Source of the DNA: Helicoverpa zea
Lineage: Eukaryota > Arthropoda > Insecta > Lepidoptera > Noctuidae
NCBI RefSeq assembly: GCF_022581195.2
Contig: NC_061470.1
Coordinates: forward strand, 5,332,001 to 5,396,000
Reading direction: 5' to 3'
Length of the DNA stretch: 64,000 nucleotides
Part shown: positions 12,268 to 23,404 of the stretch, piece after piece
How the letters are laid out: the number at the start of each line of letters is the position of its first letter
How positions within the stretch are numbered: position 1 is the first letter of the stretch
Notes under the pieces: model-generated
What the model was told of the DNA's origin: nothing
Seen by the model: only the letters and a program-made list of their open reading frames with translations
Databases searched by the model: none
Position numbers and translations under genes: made by a program

Positions 12268-12432
12268 TTAAGTTACGTTTTGAAATCTAGCTGCTGACTG
12301 CAACTGCCAACCGCACGTACCGCGACTGCATTAAATCATACAGCAACATGTGCAGTCGCTCTCAGATATCGACCGAGTTCCTACAGTCGCTGTAACTGCG
12401 GTCGGCAGCCAGCATTCAAAACGCACCTTACT
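12268..12432. mobile_element. Small MITE with inverted ends
   Basis: The left end aagttacgttttgaa and the right end ttcaaaacgcacctta are inverted copies. They continue inward as tagctgctgactgcaactgc and gcggtcggcagccagc. The unit is about 160 bp, richer in G+C than its surroundings, and non-coding. The superfamily is unknown. Confidence 0.6.
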
Positions 12433-12434
12433 TA

Positions 12435-15155
12435 TATGGTTTACCTAATTATTTAGGTGGCTTAATTAAAACTGGCATAAAGTGAGCAAAATACAGTAAA
12501 CCGTTGTTAAATCCTTTAAGGGAATCAGAGGTAGCTTCGTGCAAATTATACAAAATTCATAAAAATCCGCACAGAATCCTCTTGTTTCTCACAGTAGACT
12601 CCAAACCACAGGAAACTTGGTTGTTATGATTAATAATTCAGAAGGGACGGGACCATACCTATCTTAATCTCACATAACGAAATAAACTTGTGCTTGAAGT
12701 TATTTGTTATCGCAGCATAACATGTTAAGTTCTAACTTGGCGGTTTCACTAAGTATTTTCATTATTAACTTGTGCGTTCAACTTGAACTTTTGTTCGGTA
12801 TTTAATTAAATATTTTTCGTTGTTTCTTTTTTGGGTAGCGGGGTTTCCGTGGGTTTTATATTTAGGAAGAAAATTAAAATGTAGATATATATATGCATAC
12901 ATACATCAAGACACGTGTAGCATGGTAGAATCTTATATATTACCTACCTATCTAGGAAAGTACTTATCTACTCATTCAAATGAAAATTACAATTGTGGTC
13001 TAATGATTGATATTATTTAAGAGTAAAACTATCTAGTAGGTACCTAGTTATTGCAATTACACCTCACAATAACAAATGCTCGTATCATAACACCATATTC
13101 AATTCAATTTGCAAGCACTACAAAAGCCCAATAAAGCAATAAAAGAAAACACCAAAAAGTGCCACGCATTGCACAATATTTGGAAAAATGCTGGAATCAA
13201 AACAATCTAAAATTTCCCCCCAATTTGCAAGCTAGCTAACAGAACAACAGTGATGCCACAAAAGCTCAATATGGTAACAAAAATCGTCAGAATTCCCGCC
13301 AAAAGTGCCACGCACTGCAGAATATTTGAACTATTTTCGTCTGGACCTCGATAGGATCGTTGCCTATTTGACTAACAAATTCTCTCATTGTTTGCCTCGC
13401 ATCAATTGTTTGCCCCACTCGTTAACGGAATGCCGTAGCCTGGTAGCCATCTTTTTTTTTGTTTCTAAAAAGTTTTTATGTGCGCCTAAAATTAAGTTAC
13501 TGTTGTGACCTTTTTGGTCTTTGTTTTATTTTGATGCTCGATGGTTTATAAGAGTTATAAAAAGCTAATTATTTGTTTATATTAATTGCAAGCAAAACAT
13601 ATGCAAACCAATGGGACAAATGCCGCTTTAACTTTAGTTAACCAAATTAAAAAAAGGAGATTCTCAGTTTCTTTCTCAGATTTGGTTGAACTGATTCTGA
13701 CGCAGTTTTCAGCGTAGAATTTGTCAGTACTTAAAGTATTTTTTTTAATAGGTATCTATATTGTTAGTTAACCATAAGCCTTCTTAAACGAGGAATAATT
13801 GCAAAGAATCGCCTTCCTAAAGACCAATTACAAAGAATCGCACGTAAGGAAGAGCTAACAAAATCAAGCTTCTATAGAAGTACCCCCTTACTGATTGAAG
13901 AGTTCTCAGGTGTTAGCTAACCTACTCGGCTATTAAGCCATTAGCTATAACCAGTATCGGCACAATAGCTATGGTGTATATATCCTATATGGATATAGAT
14001 AGATAGCTTTGCAGGTCAGGTCAAGATGGTAAATTCATTTGGGATTTTATAGCGTATTGTTTCGTATCTGAGCGATATGTTTTCGGTTTCGAGTCGTTTA
14101 AAAATACAGAGTTAGGAAATATTTAATTTTGGTCTGTTGATAATGTTATTATTATTTTGGTGGCTTTATATAATTTTGGTGAAAGATATAGTTTTAGGGA
14201 TAAACTGTTTTTACTTTGAGATTGATACTTAAATGTTAACCTGGTTTTGCTATTAAAAGAGAAATTAATATTTTTATAACCACATAAACCTAAATTAGTG
14301 ACGATAAACTACTGTACTATGAGATAAGGAAGGTTGGGACAATTTTAAAACACATTAGAACCCATAACGTTAGCACGCACAAATCTAAAATCGTTTGTCA
14401 TAGAAGTCCAAATTTTATTTAAACTAATTTTATTTATTTTTTTGGAATTATTTAGGTATATCTCGAAGCTGTACCTACCATTTTTTTAAGAACCTGATGT
14501 TTTTGTATTTTACCAAATAATTTAGTCAAGGAAAAGAACGGCGATTTACTGTATTTATACTTAAAAAATAAACTAGCTTTTAGTAACCAGACAAAGTTGC
14601 TACTTTTACCTAACTTACATATTTACATAAATAAACCAACACAACACCGAACTACGAGCGTGCTAACAAACTGTAGTTGTTTATAAAAACTAAGTTAATA
14701 GTTAACCGCATCCCCTTGTAGAGTTATCAGTTAACTTGAACTGGTCGGTTAAGTTCACTGGGGTCAACCACCCCGATTCTGAGTAGCTTTGGTTCTTTAT
14801 TTGTCATCTTAAGGATTATTTTGTAAGAAGAAGGATAAAATAGGTACCCGTTTATATTTCAAAGTTAAGAATGTTACATTAAAATAGTACGGATGTAATA
14901 ATGTTGGTATGTTTGTTACTAATTGTTACTCTTTAGTGAATAGACCTTAATGAAACTTGGCAATAATATAGCAGAATAACGTATAAGCTACAATTAATCG
15001 TATGCATAGTGCTTACTATCTATTAGGCATCCCAGTATAAGTTCCTAAAATGCATTTTTTTAAAACTGCGGAGTAGATAGATTGTGTGAATTTCTTATAA
15101 TAAGATAATCAATTATAATATTGCTGTTTACACAGACATAATTTATTTAGTTTTT
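12435..15155. other. Intergenic DNA, no gene seen
   Basis: Within this stretch aaaagtgccacgca and gcacaatattt/gcagaatattt occur twice near 13160 and 13300, a short local duplication. No gene is supported. Confidence 0.4.
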
Positions 15156-15160
15156 CATAT

Positions 15161-15393
15161 CTATAGTTCGGCCATTCAGAGAATGCGTTCCTGACACGTC
15201 GCGATTGAACTGACGACGTAACTACATTCATTGATTATTGATATAATAATGTTGTTTTAATGCTCCTCAATTGTTAAAACGGTAAACAACCAGCAAAAAT
15301 ATTTTTATCGTAACTGCAACGCCATTGCAAAGTTACGTCGTCAGTTCAATCGCGACGTGTCAGGAACGCATTCTCTGAATGGCCGAACTATAG
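15161..15393. mobile_element. 233-bp MITE with perfect 62-bp inverted repeats
   Basis: Positions 15161-15222 and 15332-15393 are exact inverted copies over 62 bp, beginning ctatagttcggccattcag and running inward to gacgacgtaac. The loop is about 109 bp and non-coding. The absence of any mismatch between the arms suggests a recent insertion. It lies only about 90 bp upstream of the tRNA-Thr gene. Because the outermost bases are the palindrome ctatag, the target duplication cannot be separated from the element. Confidence 0.85.
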
Positions 15394-15483
15394 TATTTAA
15401 TCAGCTGCCTACTTATTATGGTCCCTTATCGCTGATTCACACGCTCGTGGATACTTAACGGCTATTTCGTCGCTTCATCGCAA

Positions 15484-15555
15484 GCCTCTTTAGCTCAGTG
15501 GTAGAGCACTGGTCTCGTAAACCAGGGGTCGTGAGTTCAAACCTCACAGGAGGCA
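15484..15555 (+). tRNA. tRNA-Thr (anticodon CGU)
   Basis: A complete 72-nt cloverleaf can be drawn. The acceptor stem is GCCTCTT with AGGAGGC (one G-U pair), followed by discriminator A. The D arm is GCTC/GAGC. The anticodon arm is CTGGT-CTCGTAA-ACCAG with anticodon CGT at 15516-15518. The T arm is GTGAG-TTCAAAC-CTCAC. It reads the threonine codon ACG. There is no intron, and CCA is not encoded, as usual in eukaryotes. A T-run at about 15573 can serve as the RNA polymerase III terminator. A fresh MITE lies just upstream. Confidence 0.95.
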
Positions 15556-15935
15556 CTAGTCAAAGTAATGTTTTTGTAAAATTATTTCAAGATTTTAGTA
15601 ATTTTTTAAACTTTTATAAATATTACCACTTTTCATTCTAGTCAATCAACTAAAAATACTAAATTCTAACAACCTAAAAGTTTCAAACATGATGGGAGTT
15701 CCAATCGACTTATCAAAGCATTGTTGTTAAAACTTAATATTTCCAAAAATAAAAGAATTCTTTGCCAACAAAAAGTTTAATACTTTACAAGGGTTTCCTT
15801 GTAACGTAATAGAATCACTTGAATAAATAACAACTAATAAACAACAAACAAAGAAATAAAAAATACGCTCGCGATGAAAGTTGAACAAAAGGAAAAAGTT
15901 TAGAAAGAAGATAGAGGAAGTTACGCTTGAACGCA
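15555..15935. other. Intergenic DNA between tRNA and the SBSPON-like gene
   Basis: A+T-rich sequence with a T-run terminator for the tRNA at its start. No other feature is supported. Confidence 0.4.
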
Positions 15936-15937
15936 AA

Positions 15938-16215
15938 CACGGAGTAAGGAAAGATGAGCGGAGATACTATAGGGCAGGTAGGTCAGGCGCCTTTTTCTAG
16001 GTCAAATAGGCACGGTGGGCATGATCAAAACGATCAGTTACGAGCAAAGTAACGAGGTGTTCGGGTTCTTTGGGATATCTGTCAACGATTTTTGGTATTG
16101 CAAAAGAGGATCGGGTCCAAAGAAGGAGTGTAAGGGCGAAAACAGTAACGTTCCTCGTGAGATTTCCCGTTATGGCACCTCCGCTAGTCATTTTGTTCTT
16201 CATGAACGCAACCTT
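15938..16215 (+). repeat. Dispersed repeat abutting the SBSPON-like gene
   Basis: It begins cacggagtaaggaaag and contains gatgagcggagat, ggcgaaaacagtaacgttcc and tggcacctccgctagtcatt. The same blocks in the same order occur at about 22089-22375, where the copy sits inside gagccctcc/ggagggctc inverted ends. The 3' end of this copy is about 180 bp before the first coding exon of the host gene. It may therefore overlap the promoter or 5' UTR. The 83- and 77-codon open frames here are parts of the repeat. Confidence 0.65.
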
Positions 16216-16392
16216 AACATATTTTTTGTTTGTTACAGAACTGGCTGGAATTCAAATACGGAATGACAGAACGCTCAATTTGAAAATAGAAACGCGCGCG
16301 TAAATCTGACAGTGACATTTAAAAGTCAAAAAAAAGTTCTTAAGTTAATTTGGAGCTGATTATTTAAAGTAAAAGTAGTATTTTTTGTCAAA

Positions 16393-16624
16393 ATGCTTCG
16401 TTATTGGTTGTGTTTCGCGAGTGCAGTGTGTTTGGCGGGTCACTGTGGCGCCAATTACTGTAGGGACGCCAATCTCTGCTGTCCTGGACGGGATAGTTCC
16501 TGTGTCATACAGAAGGCGCATCAGAACGCGATTATAGAAGACTTGACGGACAAGCCGTGCTACTGTGACCATGCTTGCTTGAAGCTGGGAGACTGCTGTC
16601 CGGACTTCCGAGAGACTTGTGGAG
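16393..16624 (+). CDS. SBSPON: SBSPON-like secreted protein, exon 1 (signal peptide and somatomedin B domain)
   Basis: The start is ATG at 16393, with an in-frame TGA upstream at 16357. Residues 1 to about 20 are a hydrophobic signal peptide (MLRYWLCFASAVCLAGHCGA). Residues 21-77 form a somatomedin B domain with ten cysteines, including CCPGRDSSC, CYCDHAC and GDCCPDF. This spacing is close to that of vertebrate SBSPON (RPE-spondin). The exon ends at ggag|gtaagt in phase 1 and joins exon 2 at 61997 to give Val78. Family members are extracellular matrix or secreted proteins, and their molecular role is poorly defined. The exon-intron boundary directly after the domain fits exon-wise domain modules. 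A different SMB+TSP1 paralogue cannot be excluded. Confidence 0.9.
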
Positions 16625-16769
16625 GTAAGTTTTTTGTTTTATTAAATAAGAATGGCAAATTATAATAGTATAGTCAGAAACTTTTGCTAAACAATTTGAT
16701 TACCGATTTTTTGAGTTTAACTCAGTGTAGGCACAGTACATACGTATAAGTTTATATATGTGTAGTTAG

Positions 16770-17160
16770 GTATCTGAGGGCACGGCAGTGCCCCAGCCAA
16801 GACTCGAGCAAAGCGGGCACGGCCGTACCATCTTTTCTCGAAGCGTTTCGCGGCTATTTCAGTCCCCTGTATCTTCCATGTGAACAAAGTTAGGATTTTA
16901 GGTTTTCGATGACCAAGAGTAAGTATTAGAACAAGCCCAGTCTCAAAATTACAAGACATTTGAATAAATAGTTTACCAGTTATGAGCGATCAAAGTTACA
17001 CCATTTTGTCACTGACTCACTGACCGATCATCAAAAGTCTAAGGTACTTCTAGCAAACTTAGAACCTTCAAATTTGGCACCAAGATAGGTTATTAGCTAC
17101 ATATAAAGGGAAAATTATAAAAACCTTAAAACTTAATAAAAAAATAGGAAACAAATTTAT
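16770..17160. repeat. Dispersed repeat with G+C-rich head
   Basis: It opens with the palindrome-like gggcacggcagtgcccc, then gcgggcacggccgtaccatc and cactgactcactgaccgatc. The composition differs sharply from the A+T-rich flanks. I recognise the style as a repeated lepidopteran sequence, but no second copy is present in the window to confirm it. Confidence 0.45.
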
Positions 17161-17704
17161 ATTTGCGGTTTTTCAAGAACATTGTGTATGAATTTTGACT
17201 GCATTGATAACTTTGTTATTTATTTATGTACAAAATGTTACTATTTGTTTTATTGTTACGTAGTGGTATATTGTTATATGTATTAAATATACAACATATG
17301 AATAAAAAAGCTAGGTTTAAATGAAATGAATAATGATAAAATCTTTCATATTAATGCAGTGATGCAGTACGATAAACACTACATGCTCGCTCGATAGATG
17401 GCGTTGTCCTGGTCTAAATCGCGCTATGGTTTCGTTACATAGCTTAGTATAAGTAGTACTTAAAAAAAATCAAATAATTTCATGTGATAGCGTCATTACC
17501 TCTGAAAAAAATCTCTTTTATTCTAAAAGCTATTCGATTAAAAAATTCGACAATTTCGAATTTTTTTAGGTTAAAAAAAATATTGTTTACGTGCTACTTT
17601 ACGTGTACATATTTAGTTTGTTATATATTTAGTTAGTTGCATGTAAGTTAATTTAATTTGTTATATACTTAGAGAAGAAAGAGACCTACAAAAAATAAAT
17701 TAGA

Positions 17705-18360
17705 TCCCACCAAAAACATTAAATGTAAAAAAAAGCCAATCCTCTACGCAGTTCCTCCACCGTAAAAAGTTTTGAGATCGCATAGAAGCCAAGTCCTGTT
17801 CTACTTTATTTGTAATAATAAATCAATATTTTGTGACTATATCAATAGTTTTGTTCACTATACAATAATACTGTCTTGGCCATGAGCACAAGTTAAAAGT
17901 CGCTCCTTGTAATAATGTGTAAATACCATTGAATTGATAAATTCTATATGGACATGATTTTACGATTGGACTGATTATGGACTGATTGGAATTTGAGATC
18001 ACCATGGACTAAACATGCGCCATAGTACATGTGCAGTTCATTGATGTTGGATGAAACTGACTGTCGGTCATTTAGTAACAATTGAATAAACTAAAAGTAT
18101 TTAATTCTGTGATATTAAACTTCATGTTTGACTTTCACCTCTCCAAGATATGCTGTATTATATTTGTAGTTTATTGTGCTCATGGCCAAGTCAATATTAT
18201 TGTAAAGTGAACGAAACTATTGATATAGTCACAAAATATTGATTTATTATTACAAATAAAGTAGAACAGGACTTGGCTTCTATGCGATCTCAAAACTTTT
18301 TACGGTGGAGGAACTGCGTAGAGGATTGGCTTTTTTTTACATTTAATGTTTTTGGTGGGA
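17705..18360. mobile_element. 656-bp element with 187-bp terminal inverted repeats
   Basis: Positions 17705-17891 and 18174-18360 are inverted copies starting tcccaccaaaaacattaaat. The outer 145 bp or so are identical. I count four mismatches, all near the inner end. The 280-bp centre is non-coding. The high arm identity indicates a fairly recent insertion or gene conversion between the arms. A SINE copy begins immediately after the right end. The target duplication is not resolved. Confidence 0.85.
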
Positions 18361-18374
18361 TATTTTTATTAGTA

Positions 18375-18655
18375 AGTATATCTTAGACACCATTGACTGT
18401 GTTTCGGATGGCACGTTAAACTGTAGGTTCCGGCTGTCATTGAACATCCTTGGCAGACGTTACGGGTAGTCAGAAGCCAGTAAGTCTGACACCAGTCTAA
18501 CCAAGGGGTATTGGGTTGCCCGGGTAACTGGGTTGAGGGGGTCAGATAGGGCAGTCGCTCCTTGTAAAGCACTGGTACTCAGCTACATCCGGTTAGACTG
18601 CAAGTCGACCCCAACATAGTTGGGAAAAAGGCTCGGAGGATGATGAGGTATATTT
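18375..18655 (+). repeat. SINE copy lacking the tRNA-like head
   Basis: From aagtatatcttagacacc through gtttcggatggcacgtt and gtaactgggttgaggg to ggatgatgagg it follows the SINE at 23007-23372. The part with boxes A and B is absent. It lies directly beside the 17705-18360 element. Confidence 0.75.
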
Positions 18656-18856
18656 TTATTTCAAAACAATATTACTTATTTTGTTTTGACCACTATATTA
18701 TATGGCTTTACCACCATAATCCTATTGATTCAAACGAGAGAAGGGTTAAAACAAATCAAAACAAAAAAGGTGAGGTCCCAACCTCGAATGGGACCGCGTC
18801 CACTGAAATCAAATAAATAAACAAAACAGTAACGAACCCATTTTCATAATGCAAAC

Positions 18857-18999
18857 TGTACTTAATTCGAACCACAGACCTCGAATATGTGGCTGAAACA
18901 AGCAAATACAATCAGACAGGTTTACATATGTACTTAGTGTTCCAAAATTGGAATACAAAAATAACTCGAAAATCCCAGCGAGCCTTTTAAATCCACTTC
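18857..18999 (+). repeat. Local duplication, left copy
   Basis: It shares gaacca/gaccg..., caatcagacaggt, ggaatacaaaaataactcg and gagcc...tttaaatccactt with 19217-19348. The pair is a direct duplication about 355 bp apart, with MITE copy 4 between the two copies. Confidence 0.7.
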
Positions 19000-19015
19000 A
19001 ACACCTACACACGGC

Positions 19016-19217
19016 AAACTTTTAGTCGGCCGAAATTTTGAATGAACGCTTGATAAGTACAGAGATGGGAGGGCGTGCATAACAACGGTCGGGTATTTGG
19101 CTGGTATAAATAATAATACCAACTAAAAACTTTGATTGAATTCACGATGTTCTAAAAACAAAAATCCTACCAACGGGGCGACAGTCGGCCGACTGTTTAG
19201 TTTACAGTTTATGGGTA
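19016..19217 (-). mobile_element. MITE of the 'cggccgac' family, copy 4
   Basis: Ends aacttttagtcggccgaaat and gacagtcggccgactgttta show the family's inner inverted repeats. This copy lies between the two halves of a local duplication. Confidence 0.6.
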
Positions 19218-19348
19218 CTCTTATTCGGACCGCGTACTTCAAATCTGTGGTTGAAACAGACAAACACAATCAGACAGGTATACATAAGTTCCAAAATCGG
19301 AATACAAAAATAACTCGAAAATCCCAACGAGCCCTTTAAATCCACTTT
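19217..19348 (+). repeat. Local duplication, right copy
   Basis: It is the partner of 18857-18999, with block order conserved and scattered substitutions. A 67-codon open frame over it is not supported as a gene. Confidence 0.7.
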
Positions 19349-19667
19349 TGATCCCTTCCATTCCCTTATTCGGTTTCAATTACGCGAAATTTCCCGAATG
19401 ATTAATTTCTAATCTCTAGTCTGATACCTACGCGGAGTTAAAAATAATAAATCTGTCTGTTACAAAGAAAACGAACTTTATTAATATTCTTTCAGATTAT
19501 GATATTGCAATTTATAAATGAAATAGGTTTTGGAAAAACGTTTAGGAAGTAAATAGATGATGACGATGTAATTTTATGTAGATTATTTTTTCTTATTTGA
19601 ACTTTGCTACTTACTCGTTTACTTATCTTGCTTGATTGATTTCTTGTTCTTAAGAACCTTTCAACAA

Positions 19668-19735
19668 TGAGTATATCATCATCCTCCGAGCCTTTTCCCA
19701 ACTATGTTGGGGTCGGCTTCCAGTCTAACCGGATT
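19668..19735 (-). repeat. 3' fragment of the SINE
   Basis: The sequence atcatcatcctccgagcc through gttggggtcggcttccag is the reverse complement of the SINE 3' end. Confidence 0.65.
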
Positions 19736-20437
19736 TACCCGATTTAAATGAGTAGGTATAACCTTAAAACAAATGTATGGAATTTATTGAAAAACATTCA
19801 ATTTTATTATTCGAGTTCATTGACTATCCACAATTTTTTTATACCTACTTATATTTTTTTGAAATTTTTTTTAAGTTTGTAGGTACTCAGTTAGAAGCAA
19901 AGTACCTATATCTAACTATCTAATTATAATATGAACAATGCTACAGGCCAATTCTGCCTTCAAGTAGACCCTTAAACACTTCACAATAAGGTCCAATATT
20001 GTATCATCACATAGTACCACCACAACAGATACAAAAAGTTTCCATAGCACTTAATAATTTATTATCTAGACATTGAACTATAAAAACTTCGCGTGTTTTT
20101 ACTGCCTTATAATCGTGTTTAGCCATTACGATGCTCAAAATACGATTGAACAGAAAATCGTAATACATGTAATTTGCGAACAGGTGTTCATAATAGCAAA
20201 TATTCCAAATATGGGCCATAAAATGTAATTAAAATCGACCATCGGTAATGTAATTACTTACGTGTGTTAGGGTGAATTACCTGTGGAATGGATGTTTAGA
20301 AATGTAGTCAGTTTTCTTTTGTAGTTAGACTGCATTTTACGTTATATTGAGACTTCTTTCAAGGAGATGTCGCAGTAGCCTATATTTTTCCATTTTGCCC
20401 ATTTTGTGCACTGTACTATTAAACATGTAGCTACTTT

Positions 20438-20650
20438 TACTAATATTATAAATCTGAAGAATGTCTTCGTTTGATCTGAGACACTAATGGGCTGATTCCA
20501 AAAAATCTTGCATTGTTAGATAGCCCATTTATCGAGAAAGGCTATATGATATTTTTATTCGGTTTCGCGATATAATTCTCACGTATTACCTAGACGGGCG
20601 CAGTAATTCTCACGGAACATAAAACCGGTAGAACCCAGTTAGTTATACTG
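20438..20650 (+). repeat. Helitron-like repeat, diverged copy
   Basis: It begins ctaatattataaatctgaag and contains gatagcccatttatcgag, then decays. The order of blocks matches the minus-strand repeat at 39660-39860. Confidence 0.5.
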
Positions 20651-20749
20651 TAAAATAACTTGAACCATAAGGTTATTTTTCGTACCCAAAGAGAACAATC
20701 ACACGTTTCCTTCACACGGAAGTGTCAGTACATCAGTCCTCAATAACAG

Positions 20750-21115
20750 GATCAGTATCGATCATACATAACAAGGTTTGCTTCATTGAGCTTGTCGCCT
20801 CATTGCAGTCGCTGACATCCCGGGGGACTGGGATTAGATTCCCGAGTAATAAGCAGAGCAAACGGAACTACTGAACAGCTGATCAATTGGGTGTCCTGAT
20901 TTTCCTGTATATACTTATTTTCGTCGTATTGAAATGGACTTATGAGCTTAAGTTTCCAGTTTTGTAAAAAAGCTTGACTAGCTTGTTATTACCTGCGTCC
21001 CGAGATAACTATTTCCCAGACTTGGAGAAAAAGTAGCCTACATGTTATTCTAAACTCTAATACGGCCAAGTTTCATCAAAAATCATTGAGTAGGTTTAGG
21101 TACGTGAAAGAGGTC
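20750..21115 (+). repeat. Direct duplication, copy A
   Basis: The segment from catacataacaaggtttgct through ttcccgagtaataagcag and gaactactgaacagctga is repeated at 21236-21400. The similarity continues more weakly into cacgtgaaag-type sequence at the 3' end of both copies. The period is about 485 bp. Confidence 0.75.
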
Positions 21116-21235
21116 TCAAGGAGAGTCGGCAAACCCACCAGGGCCAAAGCCTGCCGGGGCTGCGGGGTTGTTTGAAAGAGTTACCGCGGCCTTGGTATAT
21201 AAAAGGCTTAAGAAGGAACATGATGATGGGTTTTA
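21116..21235 (+). repeat. Repeat fragment between the duplicated copies
   Basis: Contains cccaccagggccaaagcctg, gttaccgcggccttgg and ggaacatgatgatgg. The last is a SINE-like 3' end in gatgatg. It is G+C-rich compared with its neighbours. Confidence 0.45.
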
Positions 21236-21655
21236 GTCAGTAAGATCATACGTAACAAGGTTTGCTTCATTAAGCCTGTCGCCTCATTGCAGTCGCTGAC
21301 ATCCCGGGGAATGGGATTAGATTCCCGAGTAATAAGCAAAGCAAACGGAACTACTGAACAGCTGACGAATTATCTTCATTGTGTGAATTGTCCTGATTTT
21401 CCTGTTGTTGCTCCGTAGGTATTGTATTGATTTTCGTCCTTTTGCGAAGCTTAGACACGAATTTGTAGACTGTTTCATTAAAAAAACTTACTTAACGAAC
21501 TTCTGCCCACGGTTTCACGCGTCCTGAGGGAACTTCTTCCCAAACATGGACATATGGTAGCTTATATGTTATTCTGATATAAATCTTCATTACTGCATCC
21601 AAATCCATCCAGTAGGTTTTGCGTGAAAGAGAAACAGACATCTAACTATATATTA
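21236..21655 (+). repeat. Direct duplication, copy B
   Basis: Shares the blocks listed for 20750-21115 over about 150 bp with few differences, then more weakly. It ends near gcgtgaaagagaaacag. Confidence 0.75.
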
Positions 21656-22039
21656 TAATTAGGATTGATCCCTCTATGATTGATTAACCTTGTTGTTTTT
21701 TTTTTTATATTTAAGAAGAATTTTCCTTTGCTACATTCAAACAAATATATAAATATATATAAATATATAAAGGTATCTTCAACATACACAAATCAACATT
21801 TCGGTTACAACCGAGAGCTTATTTCCTTACCATGAATAAAATAAATCCCCTACTCGCAATACGCACATTCTCACAGCATTACGTACGTATCTACATGATA
21901 CATCAACACATTACCGTACATATTTTCTCGCTTTTAATAAATAAAGTCTTGGAGCAGACAAGCCACAAATGTGTTAAAAAAAATGTACATTTAATATTTT
22001 GTGGAGGTAATAACGGACTAATCCTTGTGTAATACAGTC

Positions 22040-22392
22040 TGAGCCCTCCGACCTCCCTAGGAGGGCACTGGCTCCATATACAGGGATCCACGGAGTAAGG
22101 AAAGGTGAGCGGAGATGTCTTAATGCAGGCAGGTCAAGCGCCTTCTTCTAGGTAACATTCGTATGGCGGGCATGACCAAAACGACCAGTTACGAGTGAAG
22201 TAAAGATATCTAAGTAATATCTATCAACGATTTATGGTCTTATTAAGAATGGTCAGGTCCAAAGAAGGCCTATATAAAGGCGAAAACAGTAACGTTCCTC
22301 GTCCCCCGCTCGCCTGCATTTTGGCGCGCTTCTTTCTTAGAAGATTTTTCGTCATGGCACCTCCGCTAGTCATTTGTTCTCTGTGGAGGGCT
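22040..22392 (+). mobile_element. Non-autonomous element with gagccctcc ends
   Basis: Inverted termini gagccctcc (22040) and ggagggctc (22384-22392) bound about 350 bp. The interior matches the repeat at 15938-16215 (cacggagtaaggaaag, gtgagcggagatg, ggcgaaaacagtaacgttcc, tggcacctccgctagtcatt). It is non-coding. The 84-codon frame across it is incidental. Confidence 0.6.
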
Positions 22393-22977
22393 CCCTTATA
22401 TAAATCCTATTCGTTTGCATACACAGGGGTTACGCCTGTGTTCAGTTTCGCTGAAAAAATGGCGGTACAGTCGGAAGCACGTGTTTAGAGGTGTGATAAA
22501 ATTTGGAATTTTAGAACCTAGGAATTGGGTACGGTTAAAAGATTTTTTTTTTATGTCGAGAACAAGATTCTCCGTGGATTTCATTCTTCGTACTTTTGAT
22601 CGTCGTTTATTTATTTTTGTAAATACTCATTGTGTCTATTCATCGAAGCTACGATCAAAATGGTTTCGCATTAGATTCTCGAGTAGGTATTAATAAAGTA
22701 AACTAAAATAGGATACCGTCTCCATTTGTGTAAATAAAAACAAAAAATATACAATTGTAATAAAACTAATAGCATCCAATTAAAACAATTCAAACTTCAA
22801 GAATTTCTCAGTAAAATAATAACACAGCAAGCTCCGTCTATATTTTCTCGCAAAAGCAAAACAAAACAAAATTCTCACTACATTTTAATCTCATTGACCA
22901 CAAAACACTTTACCGCGCCATTGTACCAACAACAAATAGAGCACGGGCGCGAGAACACGAGATTACATTTTAATAAT

Positions 22978-23399
22978 GTTTTTAATATCACTGTACTCGA
23001 CTGTACGAAGTCTCGGTGGCCTAATGGGTGAAGAACCAACCTCTCAAGTATGAGTATGTGGGTTCGATTCCAGGTCAGGCAAGTAACGATGCAACTTTTC
23101 TAAGTTTGTATGTACTTTCTAAGTATACCTTGGACACCAGTGACTGTGTTTCGGAGGGCACGTTAAATTGTAGGTCCCGGTTGTCATTGAACATCCTTGG
23201 CAGTAAGAAGTTAGTAACTCTGACACCAGTTTAATCAAGGGGTTTCCTGGTTAACTGGGTTGAGGAGGTCAGATATTCCGTCGCACCTTGTAAAACACTG
23301 GTACTCAGATGCATTCGGTTAGCCTGGAAGCCGACTCCAACTTAGTTGGGGAAAGGCTCGGGAGATGAATGTGTTTAATATTAGTGTACTCGACTGTAC
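22978..23399 (+). mobile_element. Full-length tRNA-derived SINE with long target duplication
   Basis: The element itself is 23007-23372. Its head has a box-A-like gtggcctaatgggtg and a box-B-like gggttcgattccagg, i.e. an internal RNA polymerase III promoter derived from a tRNA. The body continues with gtgtttcggagggcacg and ggaagccgactccaac, and ends ggagatgaat. It is flanked by direct repeats at 22978-23006 and 23373-23399. These share about 26 bp with two mismatches and include gtactcgactgtac. This is the reference copy for the shorter SINE fragments elsewhere in the window. Confidence 0.85.
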
Positions 23400-23404
23400 T
23401 ACGA

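Noticed and set aside
16015..16303. Overlapping frames of 83 and 77 codons just upstream of the SBSPON-like gene
   Set aside because: They fall largely in a dispersed repeat with a non-coding second copy at 22.1 kb.
23015..23090. tRNA-like segment with boxes A and B
   Set aside because: It is part of a SINE with target duplication, and the cloverleaf is incomplete.
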